From Alphaproteobacteria bacterium (GTDB taxonomy: Bacteria; Pseudomonadota; Alphaproteobacteria; Rhodospirillales; Rhodospirillaceae): 64,000 nt of DNA. A program made the translations under genes and the position numbers. The notes under the pieces were generated by a model. The model was given only the letters and a program-made list of their open reading frames with translations. It had not been told where the DNA came from and made no database searches. Numbering within the stretch: position 1 is the first letter of the stretch; each line of letters opens with the position of its first letter. The DNA lies in contig JAURPI010000005.1 of NCBI GenBank assembly GCA_030835385.1, positions 1-64,000 on the forward strand. The letters are read 5' to 3'. Below are positions 48,433-57,414 of the stretch, piece after piece.

Positions 48433-49470
48433 TTACTTGCGTGGTGGCAGCATGTCGTTATTGACCATGTTATCTAAGGCAACGTTTAGCGCCTCTTTGA
48501 CCGCCTTACGAGATTCCATTGGTTTTTCTGCAAACCTATTTACAGGGTAAATTGAAGTGGAGGCGTATAAGGCTGCATACGCTTCTGGACGGGATTGCGC
48601 CAATCGGTTGAAACCGCCCCGTGTAGAGCGCACACGACGCAACGCCTCAACGTCGATCAGCGAAGAGCATCGTAACGATTCCCCTGGTGTAGGACCTTGC
48701 GTCAGAACTCTTCCTTCCCAGTCGAAGATTCTAGATTGCCCAGCGATATCGTTAATGCCGCGGTAGGCTTCTGGCATACCGCCAGCGTTTGCCGAGATAA
48801 AGTAAACCATGTTTTCTGAGGCACGGACCTTCTTTGCGGATTGCCAACTCCAATTATCGTCTGCGCCATAATCAGATGTTGGATGGAGGATAACTTCAGC
48901 TCCCCTAAAGGCCAACGCTCTTGCTGCTTCGGGATACATAACTTCACCGCAGGGCATCATGCCAATGTTGCCCAGGGGAGTCTTGGCGACAGGGAACATG
49001 CCCTCGATACCGTACTTGTCGAGATACTTATCTAGAAAATCATGTGGTGACGCAGAATGGGCCGTGTTGATGCGCCGGTATTTCAAGATAATTTCACCCG
49101 AGTCATCTATTAGGTATGAGCAATTGAAGTAACGGCCAGGCCACTCCGGATCAGTTTCGTAACTGTTCGCACCGATGTAGCATTTGTAGTCCTGAGCCAA
49201 TTTTTGCAGGCGCTCTGTCTCTGGTCCAGGAATCTCAAAGCATGCTTTGGCAATCCACTCTTCTGCACTCTCATGAATGGGAAACCCTTGTAGGGCAAAT
49301 TCGGGAAACAACATCAGCTGTTTTTCGTCGCTGCGTTTGGCGGCCCCGACCAGTTCCGTCCAACGGTCGAGACTTTTATGTACGATTGCCATTGCATCGT
49401 CGCGGGTCGACACCCGATTAAGAATGCGGGTGTAGATCTGCATACAGGTCGCGCGCCACGGATTAATCAT
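48433..49470 (-). CDS. Nitrilase/aliphatic amidase superfamily protein, tandem paralog
   Basis: Closely similar to 47366 CDS throughout: FPEFALQGFP, LKYRRINTAHSASPHDFLDKYLDKYG, GNIGMMPCGEVMYPEAAR. Confidence 0.88.
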   Translation of the reverse strand: MINPWRATCMQIYTRILNRVSTRDDAMAIVHKSLDRWTELVGAAKRSDEKQLMLFPEFALQGFPIHESAEEWIAKACFEIPGPETERLQKLAQDYKCYIGANSYETDPEWPGRYFNCSYLIDDSGEIILKYRRINTAHSASPHDFLDKYLDKYGIEGMFPVAKTPLGNIGMMPCGEVMYPEAARALAFRGAEVILHPTSDYGADDNWSWQSAKKVRASENMVYFISANAGGMPEAYRGINDIAGQSRIFDWEGRVLTQGPTPGESLRCSSLIDVEALRRVRSTRGGFNRLAQSRPEAYAALYASTSIYPVNRFAEKPMESRKAVKEALNVALDNMVNNDMLPPRK

Positions 49471-49675
49471 GATAGGTTCCTTGTCAGCGAATAAGCCACA
49501 ATATTTTAGTTACGATAGATCAGTGTTGAGCAGACCGGCTTACCCAACATATCTGCCTCCACTAGTTAGCCATTCTCATAGGTTGATGGGAATATCAAAG
49601 GACCCATTCCTTGGGCGGGCCGACAATAATCAATGCACGCCGGTCATTCCCAAAAGCAGGTAGCGCTCCTAAGTC

Positions 49676-50908
49676 TTAAACCTCTGACCTTAAGCGGGTT
49701 GCTCTCTGCATACCAAAGATTGTTAGAATAATAGCAATTTGAAATAAACCGGAAATTAAGAAAACGTTTTCTGCCCGTCCACCGTCTAATAAAACACCGA
49801 ACACGATAGGCGCCACTATTCCTCCGACGTTTAGCCCTGTGGACACAAAACCAAACACCGTTCCGATAGAATCTTTTGGAGTTACGGCTCTTACGAGCAA
49901 GTCACGAGACGGCGCTGTCATTCCGGTTGCAAAGCCAGCTACGGACATTGCAACCATGATGGCTACCACGGTCATTTCTGTCAGGCCCATGGTAAGAATC
50001 GCTACTCCTGAAAATACAGTTCCGTAGATAGCGATCAGATCGTGACGATGAGTCCGGTCACTAAGCGCGCCTCCAAAAAGTATCCCAACACTACTCGCCG
50101 CCAGGAATACCGTGAGTGTAATATTTGCAGTGGCAAGCGGCATTTCATACATCTGATCGAACACGGAAACAGAAAAGTAAGAAACACCGGTGTGAGCGAC
50201 TGAGATGAACAGCCAAAAAATGAAGCCCATCAGAATGGGCAATGATAGCAATAAACCTGCGGTCCGTTTCAGCGTACCACCTGTTTTTCGCCGCTCCCCT
50301 TCATTCGCAGGGTCTGGCGTCTCTGGGTCCACCAAGATATGGCCACAGACTTGAAGAATCCCCGCAATTACAAGGCCTCCACCGCCTATGAGAACTACTG
50401 CTGTTTCCCAATTAATTGTGGTGGCGAGTATCACCATTATCAAAGGTGCAGTTGCGCTACCGGCAAAGCCAGAGACCGTGTGGACGCTAAAAGCGCGGCC
50501 CATCATCTCTGGGGCAACAGTGCGATTAAGTATAGAATAATCTGCGGGATGGTATACGGCGTTGGCTAGACCTGCTGGCACCATCATGACCAATAAAATC
50601 CAATATGAGGACGCAAGTCCAATTACAATCAACGACAGTCCCTGAAGGGCAACAGCGGTAGTAAGCAGCTTCGGTGCATCTAGCCGGTCGACCAGCATGC
50701 CCATTGGCAGCTGGGTCAAAGCGCTCACAACATTGAACACAACAATGAGCAATCCTAATTCCGTATAGCTGACGGAGAGATCGTCTCTTAAGAGTGGAAA
50801 TAGCGGCGGTAGAACGAAAAAAAAGAAATGACTGTATAGATGAGCAAGACTGATGAGACCTGTTACCTTAATGCTGTTTGCTGTTTCGGATGTGGATGAT
50901 TCTATCAT
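49676..50908 (-). CDS. MFS transporter
   Basis: 12-TM pattern, QLPMGMLVDRLDAPKLL, GGALSDRTHRHDLI. Confidence 0.9.
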   Translation of the reverse strand: MIESSTSETANSIKVTGLISLAHLYSHFFFFVLPPLFPLLRDDLSVSYTELGLLIVVFNVVSALTQLPMGMLVDRLDAPKLLTTAVALQGLSLIVIGLASSYWILLVMMVPAGLANAVYHPADYSILNRTVAPEMMGRAFSVHTVSGFAGSATAPLIMVILATTINWETAVVLIGGGGLVIAGILQVCGHILVDPETPDPANEGERRKTGGTLKRTAGLLLSLPILMGFIFWLFISVAHTGVSYFSVSVFDQMYEMPLATANITLTVFLAASSVGILFGGALSDRTHRHDLIAIYGTVFSGVAILTMGLTEMTVVAIMVAMSVAGFATGMTAPSRDLLVRAVTPKDSIGTVFGFVSTGLNVGGIVAPIVFGVLLDGGRAENVFLISGLFQIAIILTIFGMQRATRLRSEV

Positions 50909-52143
50909 GGCGTTACACTGTCTTTGATATCAGCGGTGTCTCGACGTCGACCGTCAACTATTGGCGTACTTAGAAAGAGACCAAGAGCAACGACGGTAAT
51001 CACGCCGGTAATCCCGAACGGGAGCCAATTTGCGGTTTGATAAAGCGCTGCTGCTGAAGCCGGTGCAACAAGGAAGGCGATTGACTGAGTCGATGTTGAA
51101 ATGCCGGCCAAACGGCCCTGAGAGTCAGGACCAGAAGCGAGGGAAAGAGAGGTGTTTATTGTCGGCATTGAGAAACCCTGCCCAAGTCCATTACACACCA
51201 TAGCGGCTATAAACATTGCCTGGGTCGAGCTTGTCCATAGCAATCCTATGGAAAGTAAAGTCACGCTTACGCCGATGACTATAAGTGTTTTTGGGCTCTG
51301 GTTAATGCGTCGTAGAACAAATGCCTGGATAAACACATTTGCAGCCGCAGCGCACATAAGGCCTAACCCCATTGCTTGGGCAGCTGGAACTGGTTCTAAA
51401 GAAAAACGATCTTGCACAAAAAAGCCTACAATGGAGAACGTACCGTAGGTGCCTACCAAGAAACACGCTGCGCTAACCGCGATTTTGAGTATCGGTCCTT
51501 TTAGTAGATGACGATAACGAACATTTGTCGCGCTAGTCGACGATCGCGTTTTCGGTAAGAATAATCTTGCGAATATAGCCGAAAAGAGTCCCGTAACTGC
51601 GATGATGTAAAACGGTGCAGATAACCCAAAGCCGGTAAAGAATGCGGATACTGACGGTCCTAATATAGCCCCCGTACTTGTAGCTGCGGTCAACATAGAT
51701 ATTGCACGCAGGCGCATCTCTGGAGAGGACATATCGGCGGCCAGTGCCATAGCCGACGGAGTAACAGCCCCAGCCCCCACAGCGAACAAAGCTCTTGAGC
51801 CCACGAGCATCCACAAAATAGCCATTCCCGAAACTAGCCCGCTAATCGCCGCATCAACGATCAGACCAAACATCACGACGGATATCACGAAAGCGAAACA
51901 GCCGATGATGATCACTCGCCGCCGTCCCCAAGTTTCGCTCACGGCGCCCCACATCGGCCCGGTAAACAACATAAAAAGGCCGTGGACAGACATAACCAAA
52001 CCAATTTGGTAGTCCGCCATGCCTACTTGTCGGCCGATAGGAGGCAAAATCGTGAACAGAAATGCCTGCCCCACAATCATGATCATAACTGCGTAAAAGA
52101 GAGACGCGCTGACTTGAAATGGCAGTTTGCCGTCGACGGACAT
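50905..52143 (-). CDS. MFS transporter (drug-resistance type)
   Basis: GPMWGAVSETWGRRRVIIIG; ORF extends to 52362 but likely start is ATG 52143 or a nearby GTG. Confidence 0.88.
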   Translation of the reverse strand: MSVDGKLPFQVSASLFYAVMIMIVGQAFLFTILPPIGRQVGMADYQIGLVMSVHGLFMLFTGPMWGAVSETWGRRRVIIIGCFAFVISVVMFGLIVDAAISGLVSGMAILWMLVGSRALFAVGAGAVTPSAMALAADMSSPEMRLRAISMLTAATSTGAILGPSVSAFFTGFGLSAPFYIIAVTGLFSAIFARLFLPKTRSSTSATNVRYRHLLKGPILKIAVSAACFLVGTYGTFSIVGFFVQDRFSLEPVPAAQAMGLGLMCAAAANVFIQAFVLRRINQSPKTLIVIGVSVTLLSIGLLWTSSTQAMFIAAMVCNGLGQGFSMPTINTSLSLASGPDSQGRLAGISTSTQSIAFLVAPASAAALYQTANWLPFGITGVITVVALGLFLSTPIVDGRRRDTADIKDSVTP

Positions 52144-52336
52144 GACGGGTGGCGACGCTTCTGTAGGAGATGAGGACACGAAGAACCTGACTAGATAATC
52201 AATGGAGACGGATTTGACCTCTTTGACAGGCAGTACGCAAGGGTGAGGAAATTGCCGTGTTCGCGTGGCGCAGAATTGACCTGGGCTCGGTATAGTGGTT
52301 TTAAGTAAATACATTGAAATACGAGGATATATCCTG

Positions 52337-53140
52337 ATGACACGACCCCGCCGCGGATACACCGATGGTCCTTTTGGCCAAATCCATTTTCAGGACACGG
52401 GGGGTGACGGATTCCCCCTCATTCTTTGCCATCAAGCTCCCATTACCTCTCGTCAATACGACACGGTCTATCCGCTTCTCGCTGCTGAGGGTATTCGGGC
52501 CATTGGTATTGATACACCGGGATTTGGATTGTCTGACGAGCCCGATCATGTTCCGACGGTGGAAGAATACGCGACTGCAATACCGCCCGTCCTCGATCAC
52601 CTTGCAATTACGCAAACAGATATTTTGGGGCATCACACTGGCGGGTTGATTGCGACTGAAGTCGCCCTTCAATTCCCAGATCGCGTACGCAACTTGATTA
52701 TCAATGGTCCCTCCCCCTTCACGCCGGAAGAGATTGTTGAATGGAATGGGTTTGTTGAAAAGTTCGAGAAAAACTTCGAGCACAAAAAAGATGGCACACA
52801 CTTAAGCAAATTGTTCGCTCGACGGTGGGAATGGGCGGATGAAGATACCGATCCCGCCTTAGTAACTCGGTATGTTGTCGAGCAACTGCAGGGCTATGGA
52901 CCATTTTGGTACGGACACAATGCGGCCTTTTCATACGACCACAATGTTACTCTCCCAAAGATCAATCATCGCACGATGATTCTGATAAATACCGGCGATA
53001 TCATCTACGAACACGCGAAAAAAGCTCACGAGATACGACCAGACTTTGAATTTTGTGAGCTCAAAGGCGGAGGTATCGACATAACCGATCAAATGCCCAA
53101 GGAATGGGTCGATGCAGTCGCAAACTTTCTCAAAGGCTGA
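52337..53140 (+). CDS. Alpha/beta hydrolase
   Basis: DTPGFGLSDEP, LGHHTGGLIATEVALQFPDRVRNLIINGP. Confidence 0.88.
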   Translation: MTRPRRGYTDGPFGQIHFQDTGGDGFPLILCHQAPITSRQYDTVYPLLAAEGIRAIGIDTPGFGLSDEPDHVPTVEEYATAIPPVLDHLAITQTDILGHHTGGLIATEVALQFPDRVRNLIINGPSPFTPEEIVEWNGFVEKFEKNFEHKKDGTHLSKLFARRWEWADEDTDPALVTRYVVEQLQGYGPFWYGHNAAFSYDHNVTLPKINHRTMILINTGDIIYEHAKKAHEIRPDFEFCELKGGGIDITDQMPKEWVDAVANFLKG

Positions 53141-53145
53141 GGGTT

Positions 53146-53970
53146 TTAAACGCCCAAGAAAGACATAATGGAAGTTGCCGTGTCTTCCGGCTTGTCTTGA
53201 TGAGGGAACGCACTCGCATCTTGAATTGCCTCAGACTGTCCGTTCTTCATTAGTGCGATCGCTGGTTCAGCGAAGCGACCGTAATTTCCGTTTGTGCCGT
53301 AGGCCATGAGAACAGGTGCGTCGATGCGCGGTAGAATACTGAGATAATCATACAATGCCACACCTCTCGCACAGGGTTGAATCCACCGCCCTGCTGCTTG
53401 GCGACTGAGTGTCATCTCTTCCATATGCGCGGGGTCGCGCATTCCAAAGATATTTTCCATAAAGGAGTGAGGGCGTGGCAACGGAACCTCATTACTATCA
53501 AAAAGACCATCTGCGATGGCTTCAGCTGCGTCCGACTTCAGAGAAGAGTGAGGCACGCCCCCTCCTAAAGCTGAACCAACAGTAATCAATGCACGGATCC
53601 TCTCTGGCCAAAGACTTGCGCACACAGCGCCGACACAGCCACCAATAGAACTTCCAACGATACTCACAGTGTGTTCATCGACCTCGTTGAGCGTCGCCAT
53701 AAGGTGAGACGCCAGCTCTTCCTGGGTCGCGATGAAGGGGGCCTCCCCGTTCATACTTGAGCTACCGTGTCCGGTTAGATCGACAGCCATGACCCGCATA
53801 CGTGTTGCGAGAATGGGCATGACCCCGCGCCATTCTGAGGTCCAGCCGCCAAGCTTATGAAGAAGAAGAACAGTCTGATCACCCTGCCCACCCACAACAT
53901 AATGAATTCTTCCGCCGACGACAGGAATATGCCCCTCAGAAAATCCTGGAAGTGTCGATACATCGGACAT
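53146..53970 (-). CDS. Alpha/beta hydrolase
   Basis: VLLLHKLGGWTSEWRG, DLTGHGSSSMNG, VGSSIGGCVGAVCASLWPERIRALITVGSA. Confidence 0.88.
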   Translation of the reverse strand: MSDVSTLPGFSEGHIPVVGGRIHYVVGGQGDQTVLLLHKLGGWTSEWRGVMPILATRMRVMAVDLTGHGSSSMNGEAPFIATQEELASHLMATLNEVDEHTVSIVGSSIGGCVGAVCASLWPERIRALITVGSALGGGVPHSSLKSDAAEAIADGLFDSNEVPLPRPHSFMENIFGMRDPAHMEEMTLSRQAAGRWIQPCARGVALYDYLSILPRIDAPVLMAYGTNGNYGRFAEPAIALMKNGQSEAIQDASAFPHQDKPEDTATSIMSFLGV

Positions 53971-54346
53971 CGTATATGCACCTTCTCTAGCATAAATCTC
54001 GGTCTTGAGCCCTGGTTATAGGGTCGGTCAATATGTCCCGGGGGGCAAGCTTGAAATGGCGGAAAAATCGCAGCACGATCAATCCAAAATGGGAAATTAG
54101 AAAGAGTATGAGGTGGCAGTGAATAAGGCCATCTCTGAGCTCACAAGCGAGACAATTCCAGATCACGAACAAGCGTCTGACGCATAAGCGTCAGTAGGAG
54201 AAGATAATGATGACCAAGAGTTGCAGGCTAAGCGCGACGCTATTAAAGCAAAAGCATCTGCTAAGATGCGTAAAATGGGATTATTAGCTCGGGTTCTAGA
54301 CGCTATCATTCCGTGGTCTGGAAAAATACTAAGCGTAAGGGGTGTT

Positions 54347-55057
54347 ATGAAAACTAAGTTCTCAACAGCGGTGCTAACGTTTTTTGTGCTGTGCAGTCCC
54401 TTGATGGACGTTGTGCGTGCCGAGGATTCACCTGGCTTTCTTTTCGTCAATGCTACGGTAACAGACACACAAAAATTAGGTGCCTACGGCGCTGCTCTAC
54501 CCCCCGTTTACGCTAAGTACGGCGGTCGATATTTAATATTTGGCGGTGTTGGGCGCGGCATCACGGCATTGGCTGGTAGCCTACAACATGAGTCCGTAAT
54601 TTTTGCTGAGTTCGATAGCCTCGCAGATGTCGAGAAATTTTGGTGGTCAGATGAATATCGAGCAGTTGTACCCTTGAGAGATGGAGCAGGGCAATTCGAC
54701 GTCTTGGGCTTATCCGGAACGGGTATAGAGCCTTACTCTGCTCAGAATGACGTTCAGCCCGCATACATGTTCACGTACATAAAGATGATCAATCGCGATA
54801 AGGCCATGGAATACATGGCCGCGGCGCAGGATACGATTTCTTCGTCTCCCGGACGCATTATTGCCTTGGTACGGCCCGAGGATATGTCCGTCTTGGAAGG
54901 ATCGACGCCGGAGTTTACGATCGAAATATCTTCATGGCCCAGTCTGGCCGCGATTGACGCGTTTATGTCTGATCCGATGTATCAGGCCGCCATCCCTCTC
55001 AGAGACGCCGGGATGGAAGTGATAGTGCTCACGGCCGAACTGCCGAAGCCTCGTTAA
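54347..55057 (+). CDS. Secreted protein with two DUF1330-like domains
   Basis: Signal peptide MKTKFSTAVLTFFVLCSPLMDVVRAED; LGAYGAALPPVYAKYGGRYLIFGG...EFDSLADVEKFWWSDEYRAVVPLRDGAGQFDVL and a second ...AIDAFMSDPMYQAAIPLRDAGMEVIVL. Confidence 0.75.
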   Translation: MKTKFSTAVLTFFVLCSPLMDVVRAEDSPGFLFVNATVTDTQKLGAYGAALPPVYAKYGGRYLIFGGVGRGITALAGSLQHESVIFAEFDSLADVEKFWWSDEYRAVVPLRDGAGQFDVLGLSGTGIEPYSAQNDVQPAYMFTYIKMINRDKAMEYMAAAQDTISSSPGRIIALVRPEDMSVLEGSTPEFTIEISSWPSLAAIDAFMSDPMYQAAIPLRDAGMEVIVLTAELPKPR

Positions 55058-55062
55058 CTCGA

Positions 55063-56262
55063 TTACTTCCAGCTGCCGAAGATAAACCAACTCGCGCCAT
55101 TACCATGCTGCGGCACTGGCATATCTCCATTCACAAATGCCTCAAATTTATCGTGCCCAAAGGAGGAATAGTTGGGTATGAGGAATTTCAAACACTTCTC
55201 AGACTGGAACCCGGCGTCGCTGCAAAGCCCCAGAACATCTTGATTTCTGAATTCGGCGTAGAAAGGTTCATTATTGTTGGAGCCTGCGTCCCAATCTAAG
55301 TAGAACGCATAGTAGGGATCGACCTCAGAATTGGGCGGTAATTCCATATGGACCATGAGGCCACCGGGCTTAAGAACACGGTACGCCTCTCCAAAAATGG
55401 CTTGCGTTGATTTGACCGGCAACTCGTGTAGAAAAAAGCTCGACGTAACGATGTCAAAGGTGTTGTCTTCAAAATCTAAATGTTCTGCATTCTGTTGAGA
55501 AAAGTGTACCGGATGCCCCTCATAAGACGCGACGGCATGACCATAACGAAGCAGGGGCGCTCCGACATCGACACCATAGGCTTCAGCATTTGGAAAAACG
55601 TCAAGGTAAGGAAAGAGGTTCTTTCCCGTATTGCAACCAAGATCCAGAATGCGCCTAGGGTCGAACTCTGGGTGTTTTAACTTGAGATAATGCGCTATCG
55701 ACTCCCCAACCCCGCCTGGATTGCCTTTTCTATGGCGAAACCCACCCCGAAAGACGTCACCACCAGCAACCTGTACTGCGCCCTGCGCTACATCATCCTG
55801 CGTATGTTCAGTATGAAAACATCCAGGCATGAGATGTACATCGAGCGCCGACACATAGCGAGGAATCTCTAGCTGGGGATCAAGACGGAGCGAGCCGCCT
55901 GCAGGATTCATAACGGCGGCGTCTTTGGCCAGATCGATCATCTCTGTTAAAGCTCGCTCAACACCATTTTGCACCGATGCCCACACCATTTCTTGCGCAT
56001 TGTATCGAAGAGAGCTCCACATCCTATAAAGTGTGCGGGTCTCCATGGCTTTCTTTACATCGCGTGCCGTTGAAGGTTCGGATCCCGTTTTAGCGGCGTA
56101 GGCAGGTTTAACATTGGACTCATAGTCTCTACGCATCTCAGATGCTAGATCGACCATGATGTGCTTACGCAACGCACTCACAAATCCCTGGCGTGACAAT
56201 TCTGTTGGACTGAAAGTCATCACTTCAGAAATATCAGAAAGGTTTTTGTTTTGATCGAGCAT
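55063..56262 (-). CDS. Class I SAM-dependent methyltransferase
   Basis: RILDLGCNTGKNLFPYLDVFPNAEAYGVDVG; LRLDPQLEIPRY...HLMPGCF signature shared with the two downstream neighbours. Confidence 0.85.
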   Translation of the reverse strand: MLDQNKNLSDISEVMTFSPTELSRQGFVSALRKHIMVDLASEMRRDYESNVKPAYAAKTGSEPSTARDVKKAMETRTLYRMWSSLRYNAQEMVWASVQNGVERALTEMIDLAKDAAVMNPAGGSLRLDPQLEIPRYVSALDVHLMPGCFHTEHTQDDVAQGAVQVAGGDVFRGGFRHRKGNPGGVGESIAHYLKLKHPEFDPRRILDLGCNTGKNLFPYLDVFPNAEAYGVDVGAPLLRYGHAVASYEGHPVHFSQQNAEHLDFEDNTFDIVTSSFFLHELPVKSTQAIFGEAYRVLKPGGLMVHMELPPNSEVDPYYAFYLDWDAGSNNNEPFYAEFRNQDVLGLCSDAGFQSEKCLKFLIPNYSSFGHDKFEAFVNGDMPVPQHGNGASWFIFGSWK

Positions 56263-56287
56263 GACAGGTACGTTCTAGGGAGCCTAG

Positions 56288-57412
56288 TTAAGCCTTCTTA
56301 GTACCTAATAAGTTATAGCGGCTACGCCACGCCGGTGGCCCCTCTCGCGTGACCTCAAATCCCGCATCAGCCATCGCTTTGGGAAAATCAAAGCGCGCAT
56401 ACTCCTGGCGCCAGACTTCTTCATTCCAACGATGATCTTTCCACTGGCTATACTTGGCATAGGCCGAACGCGCACCCGGTGACGAACCGGTCTGAAAATC
56501 GATCGGGAAAAACACACCGCCCGGACGCAGGATGCGGTGGACCTCTTTGGTGATCTCTTTAGAGATCTCTTCCGGCACTTCGTGATGGAGAATATAAGAA
56601 GCCACGACATCAAAGTGGTTGTCTGGGAACTTGGTATCTTCCGCCATGCGCTGGGCGAAATTAACGGCCACATCAAGTTCAACCGCTCGCATATGCCCAT
56701 AGCGAATCATTGGCCCACCGGCATCAATGCCCCATACCTCGGCATCGGCAAACCGCTCTTTCAGAGCAACGGCTAATTGCCCAATGCCACATCCGATGTC
56801 GAGAACTCGTGTAACTTTGCGATCTTCAGGTTCAGGTACCTGATTCCCAAGTCGGGTGTGCAGCTCATCCTGGTAGTTGAAAAGCTTACCGGCGTTATAA
56901 AAATTGTTTGTGCTGTAGTGGTAGATGTGTCCGGCAAAAGCATTGCCAACATAGCCACCCGGCTGCGTATGGATCTCATAGCGGGCGTAATCGGGAATAT
57001 CTAAATCAGGGTCTAACTCGAGACTTCCCGGCCCTCTATTGTCAAATTCTTCCATTTCCGCCAGGTAGTAGTCCGCATTCGACTTAAACTCTTCGTCAAA
57101 GTTTCGGTGCATGACGTCATGAACGCCCGTTCGATAACGAGCAGCCACGCCAATGATCGGATCACCGTCAATTGCGGCAAATATCTCTTCCATCGGTGTA
57201 TCTGTTGACTTCGGGTCGATCCCTGCTTGCTCAAGAAGCTGATCGAACCGCTTGACGGCGGCGGGAATTGCGCGATCGGATCCCCAAGTGCGATAGCCGG
57301 TGAGAAAATCATCTCGGCTTTCCACGTCAAGGGTCGCGAGGCGTTCTAAGCGCCCTTTCGAGCCGCGAGGCTCTTGGTCAAACTTTAGTTTGGACGCCAT
57401 TTCTCTCTCCAA
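56288..57412 (-). CDS. Class I SAM-dependent methyltransferase (no leader)
   Basis: VLDIGCGIGQLAVALKERFADAEVWGIDAGGPMIRYGHMRAVEL; EPRGSKGRLERL N-terminus. Confidence 0.87.
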   Translation of the reverse strand: MEREMASKLKFDQEPRGSKGRLERLATLDVESRDDFLTGYRTWGSDRAIPAAVKRFDQLLEQAGIDPKSTDTPMEEIFAAIDGDPIIGVAARYRTGVHDVMHRNFDEEFKSNADYYLAEMEEFDNRGPGSLELDPDLDIPDYARYEIHTQPGGYVGNAFAGHIYHYSTNNFYNAGKLFNYQDELHTRLGNQVPEPEDRKVTRVLDIGCGIGQLAVALKERFADAEVWGIDAGGPMIRYGHMRAVELDVAVNFAQRMAEDTKFPDNHFDVVASYILHHEVPEEISKEITKEVHRILRPGGVFFPIDFQTGSSPGARSAYAKYSQWKDHRWNEEVWRQEYARFDFPKAMADAGFEVTREGPPAWRSRYNLLGTKKA

Positions 57413-57414
57413 CT

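Noticed and set aside
50820-50830. A8 homopolymer in the MFS gene as another possible frameshift
   Set aside because: The frame is continuous across it (LYSHFFFFVLPPLF), showing that not every 8-mer run here is an indel site.
44520-54220. CRISPR arrays, prophage or toxin-antitoxin modules
   Set aside because: Looked for spaced direct repeats, phage structural genes and TA pairs across the window; none seen.
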